Assembly (NCBI GenBank): GCA_036003045.1
Contig: DASYSS010000015.1
Span: forward strand, 1 to 64,000
Direction: 5' to 3'
Source of the DNA: Gemmatimonadaceae bacterium
GTDB taxonomy: Bacteria; Gemmatimonadota; Gemmatimonadetes; Gemmatimonadales; Gemmatimonadaceae
Length of the DNA stretch: 64,000 nt
The notes under the pieces were generated by a model that saw only the letters and a program-made list of their open reading frames with translations, searched no databases and was not told where the DNA came from. The translations under genes and the position numbers were made by a program. Position 1 is the stretch's first letter. Each line of letters starts with the position of its first letter. Shown here piece by piece: positions 7,892-16,874 of this stretch.

Positions 7892-9787
7892 TTGCGTCGT
7901 GTATTGCTGGTCATCGGCCTCGGCCTGTTGGCCGGGGCCGTTTCGCACCGGAGTCTCGGCGCGCAAGTCATCGACACGATCCGGCCGAAAGTGCCCCCGC
8001 CGCCGGACAGCTTGCGGCCGCGGCTCCGCACGCGCGCCGACACGGTGCGCGACAGTCTGTTCAGAGTGGACTCGATCCGCCGCGAGCGCGTTCGCGCCGA
8101 CAGCATCAAGTCGCCGATTGCGCACGCCGAGAGTCCGCCGCCGCTGTCGATCGCACAACGCCTGTACTGGCCGCGCGACTCCTTGTTCGGGACCGGGTCG
8201 CTCACCGTCGCCGATTTGCTCGAGCGAGTCGCCGGCGTGTCGACATATCGGGGCGGGTGGCTGCCTCCGCCGCAAGTCGGCTCGTATCTAGGCGACGTGC
8301 GGCGCGTGCGCGTCTTTTTCGACGGGCTCGAGCTCAAGTCGATCGACCCGCGAACCGGCGGCGTGCTCGATCTCACGCAGATCAATCTTTGGTCGGCCGA
8401 AGACGCGACGGTCGAGCAGACGGCGGACGAGATCCGCGTGTACCTGCGAAGTTGGCGCGTGCGGAACACGCACACGGAAACACGCACCGACGTCAACACG
8501 GGCGACCAGCAGACGAATCTCTATCGCGCGTTCCTCGGCACGCGCCTGGACAACGGCGGCGCCTTCCAATTCGGCGCGCAGCAGTACGGCACGACGCCTC
8601 CCGCGCAATTCGGCTCGAGCAGCGACCAAGTGGGCATCGTCGTCCGGGCAGGTTGGGCGAAACAGAAATGGAGCGTGGACGCTTTCGGCACCCGAATCGG
8701 CCGCCACCGCGGCGTGATTATCAGCGAGGTGTCGCCGAACGTGCAGGGCGACTCGATTCCGCAGACGTCGTCGACGGGAACCGATGCCTACGTGCGGGTC
8801 GGCTATGCCGACCCCGACGCCGACAACATGTGGGCGCAGGTCATGGCCGGGACGTCGCGCTACAGGTATACGGGCATTCGCTCGTTCGTGGGATTGCCGG
8901 TGACGGCGGCCGAGTCGGCGTTGGTCATCGCGCCGCTCGACACGAGCAAGTTCCTCACGCAGTACGTGGCGACCGCCGGGACGGTGCAGGGGCCGTTTCG
9001 CGCGAGCGGTGCGGCGCGCGCGTTCTTTGCCGGCGGACATTCAATCTTCGCCCCGACGGCGCGCGCGAGCTTCACGACGCAGTTCGTGAGCGTGTCGGCC
9101 TATGCGGAAGCGAAGAGCGTCGATTCGATCGCGCGCGGAGACGTGACGCTGCGCTTCCAGCCGTTTCCGTTCATCTCGCTGCTCGGAAGCGCGGCCCGAT
9201 CAATCGACTACCACGTGCCCGCCGGCATCTCGACGACGTACCTGCGCGGCGAAGCAGGGATTCGACTCCACCAACTCTGGCTCATCGGCGGCATCCTGCG
9301 GCGCGACAGCGCGCTCCTGGCTCCGGCTCGCGAGTACGACACGAGCTACATCGCGCAGCACGCGCCCGGCGCGACCGGATTCGAGGGCGCGGTTCGCGGA
9401 CAGCTCTGGGGTCCGCTCGGCGCCGACATGTACGGCATCCGCTGGAACGACTCGACCGGCGCGTACCGGCCGCAGTATCAGACGCGCGCGGAGTTGTACG
9501 TGCGGACGAATCTCTCGAACCGTTTCCCGACCAACGATTTCGGGCTCACGGCGGCGATCATTCACGAGTACCGCTCGAACGTCCATTTCCCGTCGCTCGA
9601 GTCCACCCAACCCTCGGTCGCCACAGGATTCCGAACGATCTCCCTGCTCCTCGAGATCCGGATCGTCAGCGCTACGATTTCGTGGCAATTCCGGAACATG
9701 CTCGGCGAGCGCTACTCCCAGATCGGCGGGTTCGTCATGCCGCGGCAGATGAATTTCTACGGGGTGCGCTGGTCCTTCTCCGATTGA
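7892..9787 (+). CDS. Outer-membrane protein with TonB-plug-like N-terminal domain
   Basis: About 631 residues from a TTG at 7892, chosen because it directly precedes a good signal peptide (RRVLLVIGLGLLAGAVSHRS, cleavage near LGA-Q); the frame is open further back inside pepA and CTG 7880 is an alternative. After a Pro/Arg-rich linker, the part containing SLTVADLLERVAGVSTYRG and VRVFFDGLEL resembles the plug domain of TonB-dependent receptors. The rest alternates polar and hydrophobic residues as in beta-barrels and ends FYGVRWSFSD. A plug-and-barrel protein is likely, but no ligand can be named and I see no clear TonB box. Confidence 0.65.
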   Translation: MRRVLLVIGLGLLAGAVSHRSLGAQVIDTIRPKVPPPPDSLRPRLRTRADTVRDSLFRVDSIRRERVRADSIKSPIAHAESPPPLSIAQRLYWPRDSLFGTGSLTVADLLERVAGVSTYRGGWLPPPQVGSYLGDVRRVRVFFDGLELKSIDPRTGGVLDLTQINLWSAEDATVEQTADEIRVYLRSWRVRNTHTETRTDVNTGDQQTNLYRAFLGTRLDNGGAFQFGAQQYGTTPPAQFGSSSDQVGIVVRAGWAKQKWSVDAFGTRIGRHRGVIISEVSPNVQGDSIPQTSSTGTDAYVRVGYADPDADNMWAQVMAGTSRYRYTGIRSFVGLPVTAAESALVIAPLDTSKFLTQYVATAGTVQGPFRASGAARAFFAGGHSIFAPTARASFTTQFVSVSAYAEAKSVDSIARGDVTLRFQPFPFISLLGSAARSIDYHVPAGISTTYLRGEAGIRLHQLWLIGGILRRDSALLAPAREYDTSYIAQHAPGATGFEGAVRGQLWGPLGADMYGIRWNDSTGAYRPQYQTRAELYVRTNLSNRFPTNDFGLTAAIIHEYRSNVHFPSLESTQPSVATGFRTISLLLEIRIVSATISWQFRNMLGERYSQIGGFVMPRQMNFYGVRWSFSD

Positions 9788-9825
9788 CAAATCTTTTTGT
9801 CAGTCCGTAGTTTCGCCCCTGCGAT

Positions 9826-10695
9826 ATGATAAAGAGCATGACGGGCTTCGGCGCCGCGGACGGCGAGGTCGGCGGAGCGCGTGTCTCTGTCGAGATCCGT
9901 TCGGTCAACCACCGCTTTTTCAATCCGTCGATCAAGCTCCCGGCCGAGCTGAGCCGCTGGGAGCCGGAGGTGCGCGAGGCCCTGCGGCGCGGCGTTTCGC
10001 GCGGGCACATCGCCGTCACCGCGCGGCTCGCGCGTCACGAATCCGAAGGCACGATCGACGAAGCACGCTTCGGCCAGTACGTCGATCAGATCCGCCGATT
10101 GCAGGAGCGCTTCGCGCTCGAGGGCGCGATCGACGCCGCGACGGTTCTGCGATTGCCGCACGTCGTCGCGGCTCCCGCGGACGAAACGGCCGGCAACGCC
10201 GAAGAACTGGTGAAGATCGTCGATCGAGCCATGCAGGCGCTCGACGCGATGCGTTCGGTCGAGGGAGCGCGCCTATCCGGCTACGTCGGCGCGCGGCTCG
10301 CGGTCATCGAGCAGGCGGTCGATCGGATCGCGGCGCGCGCGCCGCAGCGCCTCGTCGAGCATCGGGAGCGGCTCCGCCAGGCGGTACACGAACTGGCGTC
10401 CGGTGTGACGGTCGACGAGCAACGCCTTGCGCAGGAGATCGCCATCATCGCCGACAAGCTGGACGTCTCCGAGGAGATCAGCCGCTTTCACACCCACGTG
10501 GCGGCCTTTCGCGCGACGATCGCCGCGCCGCCCGGAGACGGCGTGGGTAAGCGCCTCGGTTTTCTCCTGCAGGAGTTGCTGCGTGAAGCGAACACGACGG
10601 GCAGCAAGGCGAATGACGCCGCGATCGTGCAGGATGTCGTCTTGATCAAAGAGGAGCTGGAGAAGATCCGCGAGCAAGCCGAGAACCTCGAGTGA
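9826..10695 (+). CDS. yicC: YicC/YloC family endoribonuclease
   Basis: 289 residues, full length. It begins with the family signature MIKSMTGFGAADG and contains VEIRSVNHRFF; the C-terminal half ends in the conserved LLQELLREANTTGSKANDA and a charged helix. Members are cytoplasmic endoribonucleases. The gene overlaps gmk by four bases (GTGA), the same yicC-gmk-rpoZ order seen in many bacteria. Confidence 0.93.
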   Translation: MIKSMTGFGAADGEVGGARVSVEIRSVNHRFFNPSIKLPAELSRWEPEVREALRRGVSRGHIAVTARLARHESEGTIDEARFGQYVDQIRRLQERFALEGAIDAATVLRLPHVVAAPADETAGNAEELVKIVDRAMQALDAMRSVEGARLSGYVGARLAVIEQAVDRIAARAPQRLVEHRERLRQAVHELASGVTVDEQRLAQEIAIIADKLDVSEEISRFHTHVAAFRATIAAPPGDGVGKRLGFLLQELLREANTTGSKANDAAIVQDVVLIKEELEKIREQAENLE

Positions 10696-11381
10696 GCCAG
10701 GCGGAAGAGAGCGACGGCGACACCGGCGCCTGGGGCCAGGTGATCTTTCCGATCATCCTCTCGTCTCCTTCCGGCGGCGGAAAGACGACGATCGCGCACC
10801 GGCTGCTCGCGCGGCGGGTGGACGTTGGATACTCGGTTTCCTGCACCACTCGGGAGCCGCGGACCGGCGAACAGGACGGCGTCGACTATCACTTCCTGAC
10901 GCGCGACGAATTCGTGGAACGCCGGCGGCTCGGCGAGTTCATCGAGTCCGCCGAGGTGCATGGCAACCTCTACGGCACGCTGCGGCGCGAGATCTCGCGG
11001 GTGCTGGCCGGTGGACGGCACGTCATCATGGACATCGACGTGCAGGGCGCCCGGCAGATTCGGGAGAGTTTTCCGGCGGCCGTAAGTGTATTCCTGCTAC
11101 CGCCTTCGGCCGACGTGCTCTTGGAACGTCTCAGACGCCGCCATACCGAATCCCCCACGCAGCTCCTCGATAGATTACATTCTGCTCTCCACGAGCTCCG
11201 GGCCGTCAACGAGTATGACTACGTCGTCGTCAACGACGACCTCGACCAGGCGGTCGCACGCGTCAGCGCGATCGTGGACGCCGAGGTCGTGAGCCGGGAG
11301 CGGATTTTTGGATTGCAGCGCAAGGTCGAGCAGCTCGTCGGGCGGCTCGAAGCGGAAGTCCAACGACAGACCACTAGCTAG
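10692..11381 (+). CDS. gmk: Guanylate kinase
   Basis: 229 residues from GTG 10692, overlapping the yicC stop. Phosphorylates GMP to GDP with ATP. P-loop LSSPSGGGKTT; GMP-binding region STTREPR-like SCTTREPRTGEQDGVDYHF; lid region RLRRRHTES. A short acidic N-terminal extension precedes the kinase fold. Followed 14 bases later by rpoZ with a ggag ribosome-binding site. Confidence 0.96.
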   Translation: MSQAEESDGDTGAWGQVIFPIILSSPSGGGKTTIAHRLLARRVDVGYSVSCTTREPRTGEQDGVDYHFLTRDEFVERRRLGEFIESAEVHGNLYGTLRREISRVLAGGRHVIMDIDVQGARQIRESFPAAVSVFLLPPSADVLLERLRRRHTESPTQLLDRLHSALHELRAVNEYDYVVVNDDLDQAVARVSAIVDAEVVSRERIFGLQRKVEQLVGRLEAEVQRQTTS

Positions 11382-11395
11382 ATCGGAGTTGATCG

Positions 11396-11605
11396 ATGCG
11401 GGTTTTCACGCCGGATGAAATCGCGGGTCACGCCGCGAACAAGTACCTGGGAGTTCTCGTCGCCGCGAAGTATGCCCGCGTGCTCAACGAGTTCCCGCGC
11501 GACCGTTCGTCGTCGCGCGAAAAGAAGCTCACCACGCGCTCGCTCGAAGAGCTGGCGAAGGGTGACATCGAGTACCACGTCGTCCCGCGGCGACGCGCCG
11601 AGTAG
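11396..11605 (+). CDS. rpoZ: RNA polymerase omega subunit
   Basis: 69 residues. Omega binds the beta-prime subunit and helps RNA polymerase assembly. The conserved core is NKYLGVLVAAKYARVLNE followed by KKLTTRSLEELAKGDIEY, here with the early Asn-Lys-Tyr variant seen outside proteobacteria. Downstream of gmk as in many genomes; coaBC starts inside its last codons. Confidence 0.92.
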   Translation: MRVFTPDEIAGHAANKYLGVLVAAKYARVLNEFPRDRSSSREKKLTTRSLEELAKGDIEYHVVPRRRAE

Positions 11606-12815
11606 TTCCATCCGCCCGTACGCGGGGAGTCGAATCCTCCTCGGGGTGACGGGAGGCATCGCCAGTTACAAATCGGCCTGGCTGGCGCGACTGCTCACGA
11701 AAGCGGGCGCCGAAGTCGACGTGGTGATGACGCGCGCCGCGACCGAGTTCGTCGGCGCGATCACGTTCGAAGCTCTCACGGGTAGACCGGTCCACGCCGG
11801 CATGTTCGAGCAGGGGCGCGCGCTCGACCACATCGCGCTCGCGCGCAGCGCGACGGCGCTCGTCGTCGCCCCGGCGACCGCCGACTTCCTCGCTCGCGCC
11901 GCGACCGGGCAGGCCGACGATCTACTCACGTCCGTGCTGCTCGCCACGAAATCGCCCGTGCTGCTCGTGCCGGCGATGAACGACCACATGTGGGCGCACC
12001 CACAAACGAAGCACAACGTGACCCACCTGGCGTCGCTCGGCTATCGAATTCTGAATCCGGACGCGGGCGACCTCGCGGCGGGTGAGGGAACCGGTCCCGG
12101 GCGAATGCCGGAACCCGAAACGATTTTCGCGCACGTCGGGAGACTACTCGAGCCGCGCGGGGCCCTCGGCGGCAAACGCGTTCTCGTGACCGCGGGCCCG
12201 ACGCGCGAAGCGATCGACCCGGTTCGATTCATCTCGAATCACAGCAGCGGCAAGATGGGCGTCGCCCTCGCGTCGGCGGCCTGGCGCCGCGGCGCCGACG
12301 TCACGCTCGTCTCCGGTCCGATGAGCGTTGCCGCTCCAACGGCCGTTCAAGTGACGACGGTCGAGTCGACGAACGACATGAAGGTCGCGATCGACGGCGC
12401 GCTCCCGTCGACCGACGTGCTGATCATGGCCGCCGCGCCGGCCGATTTTCGTCCGTCGGATCCGGCGCAGGCAAAGATCAAGAAGACCGAGTCGCGCTCG
12501 TCGATCGCGCTCGCGCCCACACCCGACATTCTCCAATCGACGCGCGCCAAACGCCGCGGCGACTCGGTCATCGTCGGGTTCGCGCTCGAGACGAACGACG
12601 TGCTGGCCAACGGCCGCCGAAAGCTCGAGTCGAAGGATCTCGATCTGATCGTCGTCAACGACGCAACCGAGCCCGGCGCCGGATTCGGCACGGACACGAA
12701 TCGCGTCACACTCATCTCGCGAGACGGCGTCGAGTCGCGGCTTCCGCTCATGTCGAAAGCCGAAGTGGCCGACGCAATTCTCGACCGCGTGGAGGCCTTG
12801 CTCGGTGGACGCTAG
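11562..12815 (+). CDS. coaBC: Bifunctional CoaBC (4'-phosphopantothenoylcysteine decarboxylase / phosphopantothenate-cysteine ligase)
   Basis: 417 residues. GTG 11562 is the only plausible start upstream of the flavoprotein core (ILLGVTGGIASYKS) and overlaps rpoZ by 44 bases in another frame. CoaC half: flavin-binding VTGGIASYK, the decarboxylase His region, and VPAMNDHMW. CoaB half begins at GKRVLVTAGPTREAIDPVR with the dimer/nucleotide motif FISNHSSGKMG; VVNDATEPGAGFGTDTN is near the end. These two steps turn phosphopantothenate into phosphopantetheine on the way to coenzyme A. The end overlaps the DNA glycosylase gene by 11 bases. Confidence 0.95.
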   Translation: MTSSTTSSRGDAPSSSIRPYAGSRILLGVTGGIASYKSAWLARLLTKAGAEVDVVMTRAATEFVGAITFEALTGRPVHAGMFEQGRALDHIALARSATALVVAPATADFLARAATGQADDLLTSVLLATKSPVLLVPAMNDHMWAHPQTKHNVTHLASLGYRILNPDAGDLAAGEGTGPGRMPEPETIFAHVGRLLEPRGALGGKRVLVTAGPTREAIDPVRFISNHSSGKMGVALASAAWRRGADVTLVSGPMSVAAPTAVQVTTVESTNDMKVAIDGALPSTDVLIMAAAPADFRPSDPAQAKIKKTESRSSIALAPTPDILQSTRAKRRGDSVIVGFALETNDVLANGRRKLESKDLDLIVVNDATEPGAGFGTDTNRVTLISRDGVESRLPLMSKAEVADAILDRVEALLGGR

Positions 12816-13809
12816 AGAACAGCTTCGACGGTACTTGGAGCAGCGCCGCGAGATGGGCGAGACGGAGCTCGTGCTCGATCGCATGACCGTCGACGAAGCG
12901 ATGCGGCTGCTCGGCGGGACTGCGGGCGGGGCGGGAGCCCGCGCATCAGGAAAGCCGGCCTCGCCGGTTTCGGCCGGGACTCGTGGCGGTGCTGCGGCGC
13001 CGGCGGATCCGAGCGACTGGCGGGCGATTCTACGCGCGGGGGAAGAACAGGCGGGTGAACCGGTGGACCGGTGGACCGGTGGACCGGAAAAGCCGGCGGC
13101 GAAAACACCCGACGACACTTCGTTTGCGGCACCCGGTTCGGGAAGTGCCGAGCCGCCGGCGGCGCCGATCGTGTCGGTCGCACCCGGAATAACTGTTGGA
13201 ACGCCGACGAGCGAGTTGTTCGGCGGACCGTTTGCGTCGCTCGAAACGCTCGAGGCACTCACGACCCATGTCGCGTCGTGCACACGATGTCCTCTCCACG
13301 CGACGGCGACGAATCCGGTGCCGGGCGAAGGGAATCCCAACGCGGACTTCATGTGCGTCGGCGAGGCACCCGGCGCGACCGAAGATCAAACGGGCCGCCC
13401 GTTCGTCGGCGCGGCCGGCCAGTTGCTCACGAAGATCCTCGACGCGATCGGCTTCAAGCGTGAAGACGTCTACATCTGCAACGTCCTCAAACATCGTCCG
13501 CCGGGAAACCGTAACCCTCTACCGGACGAAGTAAAGGCCTGTAGTCCGTATCTCATTCGACAGATCGAGCTGATTCGTCCCAAGGTGATTCTCGCACTCG
13601 GAACATTCGCCGCGCAGACGCTCTTGAATACGACGCTGTCGATCGGCAAGTTGCGCGGCCAGGTTCACCGCTATTACGGTGTACCGCTCGTGGTCACGTA
13701 TCACCCTGCCGCGCTTCTCCGGAATCCGGGTTGGAAGCGTCCCACTTGGGAAGATGTCCAGCTCGCCCGTCGAATTCTCGATAGCTCCGGTACACGCGCC
13801 GACGCGTGA
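12805..13809 (+). CDS. Family 4 uracil-DNA glycosylase, with a His at one iron-sulfur ligand position
   Basis: 334 residues from GTG 12805. A poorly conserved N-terminal region (1-145), rich in Ala/Pro/Gly and containing an octamer repeat, precedes the catalytic domain. Motif A is GEAPGATEDQTGRPFVGAAG and motif B is YHPAALLRNP (H300). Family 4 enzymes excise uracil from DNA and carry a [4Fe-4S] cluster held by four Cys. Here C159, C162 and C246 are present, but the expected third ligand (KCRPPGNR) reads KHRPPGNR, H230; C225 lies five residues earlier. The enzyme overlaps dnaB by 56 bases. Confidence 0.9.
   Translation: MDAREQLRRYLEQRREMGETELVLDRMTVDEAMRLLGGTAGGAGARASGKPASPVSAGTRGGAAAPADPSDWRAILRAGEEQAGEPVDRWTGGPEKPAAKTPDDTSFAAPGSGSAEPPAAPIVSVAPGITVGTPTSELFGGPFASLETLEALTTHVASCTRCPLHATATNPVPGEGNPNADFMCVGEAPGATEDQTGRPFVGAAGQLLTKILDAIGFKREDVYICNVLKHRPPGNRNPLPDEVKACSPYLIRQIELIRPKVILALGTFAAQTLLNTTLSIGKLRGQVHRYYGVPLVVTYHPAALLRNPGWKRPTWEDVQLARRILDSSGTRADA
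13059..13087. repeat. Octamer array (ACCGGTGG)3 plus ACCGG inside a coding region
   Basis: Three and a half perfect copies of an 8-base unit lie in the variable N-terminal part of the DNA glycosylase gene, where they encode a PVDRWTGGP stretch. Related arrays occur at 36278-36328 and 58646-58674. The unit contains the palindrome ACCGGT. Confidence 0.85.
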
Positions 13810-15157
13810 CCCGTACCGCGATCGGCGTCCTCCATATTCGGAGGACGCCGAGCAAGCGGTGCTCTCGGCGATGTTGATCGACCAGGACGCGGTGCTCCGC
13901 GCGGTCGAATACGTCGACGATACGATGTTCTACGCCGAGCGCCATCGGCGGATCTTCCGCTCGATGGTCGGCATCGCCGAGCGCGGCGGCGTGGTCGATC
14001 CGCTCACGCTCTCCGACGAGTTGCAGCGCCGCGGCGATCTCGAAGGGTCGGGCGGCAAGGACTACATCGGCTTCCTCGTCGACGCGGTGCCGACGGCGGC
14101 GAACATCGAGTACCACGCCAAGATCGTCCGCGAGAAGGCGATCCTGCGCCGGCTGATCGAAGTCTCCACGTCGATCGTGACCGAGGCGTTCGACGGTCAC
14201 GTCACGGCGCGCGAGCTCCTCGACGACGCCGAGTCGAAGATCTTCCAGGTGAGCCAGCAGCAGACACGCGAGGGCTTCACGCGCCTCAAGGAGCTGCTCT
14301 GGCCGACGATGGAGCGGATCGAGAAGCTGCACGCCGGCGGCGCGACGGTCACCGGCGTCGCGAGCGGCTTCGGCGATCTCGACGAGTTGACCTCAGGCTT
14401 CCAGCCGTCGGACCTCATCATCGTCGCGGCGCGTCCGTCGATGGGAAAGACGGCGTTCACGCTGAACGTCGCGCAACACGCGGCCATCGAGAACAAAGTT
14501 CCGGTTGCGCTCTTTTCGCTGGAAATGAGTAAAGAGTCACTCGTGCAGCGCATGCTCACGTCGGAGGCTCGCATCGACGCGCAGCGGCTGCGCAAAGGCT
14601 TGCTCCGCGACGACGACTTCCCGCGCCTCGCTCGGGCGGCGGGCATTCTCCAGAACGCGCCGGTATGGATCGACGACACGCCAGGCATGACGCTGCTCGA
14701 GATGCGATCCAAGGCTCGGCGCCTCAAGACCGAGTCGGGCATCGGGCTCGTGATCGTCGACTACCTCCAGCTCATGCAGGGCCCGAGCAACTCCGAGAGC
14801 CGGCAACAGGAAGTCAGCCAGATCTCGCGCGGATTGAAAGCCCTCGCCAAGGAGCTGAACGTCCCCGTCGTCGCGCTGTCCCAGCTCTCGCGCGCCCCCG
14901 AACAGCGCACCGGCGACAACAAGCGCCCCCAGCTCTCCGACCTCCGCGAGTCGGGCGCCATCGAGCAGGACGCCGACCTGATCATGTTCCTGTACCGTCA
15001 GGAGTTCTACGACGGCCCGACCGACAAGGACGGCAACTCGCTCGAGGGAAAGGCCGAGGTCATCATCGGCAAGCAGCGCAACGGCCCGACCGGCTTCGTG
15101 AATCTGTTCTTTCACAAGCAATACACCCGCTTCGAGAGCTACACTCAGCGGGGCTAG
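13754..15157 (+). CDS. dnaB: Replicative DNA helicase DnaB
   Basis: 467 residues from ATG 13754; a longer open frame upstream is a shadow of the glycosylase gene. N-terminal domain begins RRPPYSEDAEQAVLSAMLID, the usual DnaB start. The RecA-like domain has Walker A ARPSMGKTAF, Walker B IVDYLQLM, and LSQLSRAPEQR with ESGAIEQDADLI near the C-terminus. DnaB is the hexameric helicase that unwinds the replication fork. No intein is present. The only unusual point is the 56-base overlap with the preceding gene. Confidence 0.96.
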   Translation: MSSSPVEFSIAPVHAPTRDPYRDRRPPYSEDAEQAVLSAMLIDQDAVLRAVEYVDDTMFYAERHRRIFRSMVGIAERGGVVDPLTLSDELQRRGDLEGSGGKDYIGFLVDAVPTAANIEYHAKIVREKAILRRLIEVSTSIVTEAFDGHVTARELLDDAESKIFQVSQQQTREGFTRLKELLWPTMERIEKLHAGGATVTGVASGFGDLDELTSGFQPSDLIIVAARPSMGKTAFTLNVAQHAAIENKVPVALFSLEMSKESLVQRMLTSEARIDAQRLRKGLLRDDDFPRLARAAGILQNAPVWIDDTPGMTLLEMRSKARRLKTESGIGLVIVDYLQLMQGPSNSESRQQEVSQISRGLKALAKELNVPVVALSQLSRAPEQRTGDNKRPQLSDLRESGAIEQDADLIMFLYRQEFYDGPTDKDGNSLEGKAEVIIGKQRNGPTGFVNLFFHKQYTRFESYTQRG

Positions 15158-15214
15158 TTGGACTCCCCCCGAGTCCATCGTGGCGCTCGACGGTCCTCGC
15201 GCCAATTGGAGCTA

Positions 15215-15409
15215 TACGACACGATACTGCAACGATTACGCGGAAACACCACGGATTCCGCGGAGAAATGCTTTTGGGAACTGCTCGAAGCGCGGCTTTC
15301 GCTTTCTCGTCGCGACGCTTCCACCGCCGTGTGTTCTTCCAAGAAGCCTTTGATGTTTCCGCGTAATCCGTGGTTTTTCCGCGAAAATCGTTGCAGTACC
15401 GTTTCGTAA
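15215..15409. repeat. Large imperfect inverted repeat (hairpin element)
   Basis: The intergenic stretch 15158-15479 has no gene. Arms at about 15215-15272 and 15346-15409 are reverse complements with only a handful of mismatches (core ctgcaacgatt, accacggatt, cgcggaaa), separated by about 75 bases with weaker pairing. A transcript would fold into a very long hairpin. No transposase or clear target duplication was seen. It may be a repeat element, a structured RNA or a degenerate miniature mobile element. Confidence 0.8.
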
Positions 15410-15479
15410 AGGCCCGCTCGCCAAACATCCCTCGCCCAGCAGCGATCCTCATCGGTAGTTCCTCGCTAAGCTTCGAACC

Positions 15480-16874
15480 ATGGCCAAGGTGAAGACCGCC
15501 TACCGCTGCACCGAGTGCGGAGGCGAGCATTCGAAGTGGCAGGGACGCTGCGACCAGTGCGGCGAGTGGAACACTCTCGTCGAAGAGATTGTTGCGCCGC
15601 GCGTCGTCGCCGGAACGGCGAGCGCTCGGCGCGCAGCCGGCGCGCGCGGGTTGGCGGAGGGCGGGAGCGTCGCGGTCGCGCCGCGACTGCGCGACGTGGC
15701 TGGATCGCAGACGGATCGGTGGCGGACGAACCTCGACGAGTTCGACTTCGTGCTGGGCGGTGGGATCGTTCCCGGATCGATGATCCTCGTCGGCGGCGAG
15801 CCGGGCATCGGAAAGTCCACGCTCCTGCTGCAAGTCGCGGCGCGTCTCGAGCAGTCCGGTCGCCCGGTGCTCTACGCCACCGGCGAAGAATCGGCGCTGC
15901 AAGTACGGCTGCGCGCGGATCGGCTTGGCGGAAATGCCGGCGACGTCGCGCTGTTGAGCGAGACGAATCTCGAGACGGTCCTCGCGACCGCCGCGTCGGC
16001 GCCGCCGGCGGCGCTCATCGTCGACTCGATTCAGACCGTCTTCACGACCGATCTCGAAGGCGCTCCCGGAAACGTCGGCCAGGTGCGCGAGTGCGCCGCG
16101 CGGCTGATGCGCTTCGCCAAAGAGAGCGGCACGACGGTGTTCGTCGTCGGGCACGTGACGAAGGGCGGTGGCATCGCGGGCCCGAAGACGCTCGAGCACA
16201 TCGTCGACACGGTTCTCTACTTCGAGGGCGAGGGTACGCTCGACCATCGCGTGTTGCGAGCGACGAAAAACCGTTTCGGCAGCGTCGACGAGATCGGCGT
16301 CTTCCGCATGACGGAGCAGGGACTCGATCCCGTCGCGAACCCCTCGGAGCTGTTCGTCGGCGACCGCACGCTGACCGCGTCCGGTTCGGCGCTCACCGCG
16401 CTCCTGGAAGGATCGCGGCCGGTACTCGTCGAGATTCAGGCGCTCGTGGCGAAGGCGGGATTCGGCACCCCGCAGCGCGTCGCCACCGGCTTCGACGGAC
16501 GCCGCCTCGCGCTGCTGCTCGCCGTGCTCGACAAACGCGCGGGACTTTCGTTCGCGCAGCTGGACACGTTCGTCAACGTCGTCGGCGGAATTCGATTGCA
16601 GGAGCCGGCGGGGGATCTCGCCGTCGCCGTCGCGCTGGCATCGAGCGTGTACGATCGCGCGCTCCCGCGCGACGCTGTCTTCGCGGGCGAGCTTGGACTC
16701 GGCGGTGAGGTCCGCGTCGTGTCTCAGGCCGAGCGGCGGATCGCCGAGGCGGCGAACCTGGGGATGCGGCGGATCTACCTCGCCGAGCGCGCCGTGCCGA
16801 AGCGGGTGACGAGAGACATCGAGGTCGTCGGCGTGAGAACGATCGGCGACTTGTTTCAGCGTGTGTTTGGATGA
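15480..16874 (+). CDS. radA: DNA repair protein RadA
   Basis: 464 residues. N-terminal C4 zinc finger (YRCTECGGEH...GRCDQCGEW), RecA-like ATPase with Walker A GGEPGIGKST, the RadA signature KNRFGSVDEIG, and a C-terminal Lon-protease-like domain (LALLLAVLDKRAGLSF, GGIRLQEPAGDLAV). RadA promotes branch migration during recombinational repair. The gene overlaps ispD by four bases (ATGA), starting a tight plus-strand run. Confidence 0.96.
   Translation: MAKVKTAYRCTECGGEHSKWQGRCDQCGEWNTLVEEIVAPRVVAGTASARRAAGARGLAEGGSVAVAPRLRDVAGSQTDRWRTNLDEFDFVLGGGIVPGSMILVGGEPGIGKSTLLLQVAARLEQSGRPVLYATGEESALQVRLRADRLGGNAGDVALLSETNLETVLATAASAPPAALIVDSIQTVFTTDLEGAPGNVGQVRECAARLMRFAKESGTTVFVVGHVTKGGGIAGPKTLEHIVDTVLYFEGEGTLDHRVLRATKNRFGSVDEIGVFRMTEQGLDPVANPSELFVGDRTLTASGSALTALLEGSRPVLVEIQALVAKAGFGTPQRVATGFDGRRLALLLAVLDKRAGLSFAQLDTFVNVVGGIRLQEPAGDLAVAVALASSVYDRALPRDAVFAGELGLGGEVRVVSQAERRIAEAANLGMRRIYLAERAVPKRVTRDIEVVGVRTIGDLFQRVFG

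Noticed and set aside
13059-13087. CRISPR-like array
   Set aside because: Units are 8 bases with no spacers, and they lie in a coding region.
15158-15409. Small protein in the dnaB-radA gap
   Set aside because: The only frames there follow the inverted repeat and lack a ribosome-binding site or conserved pattern.
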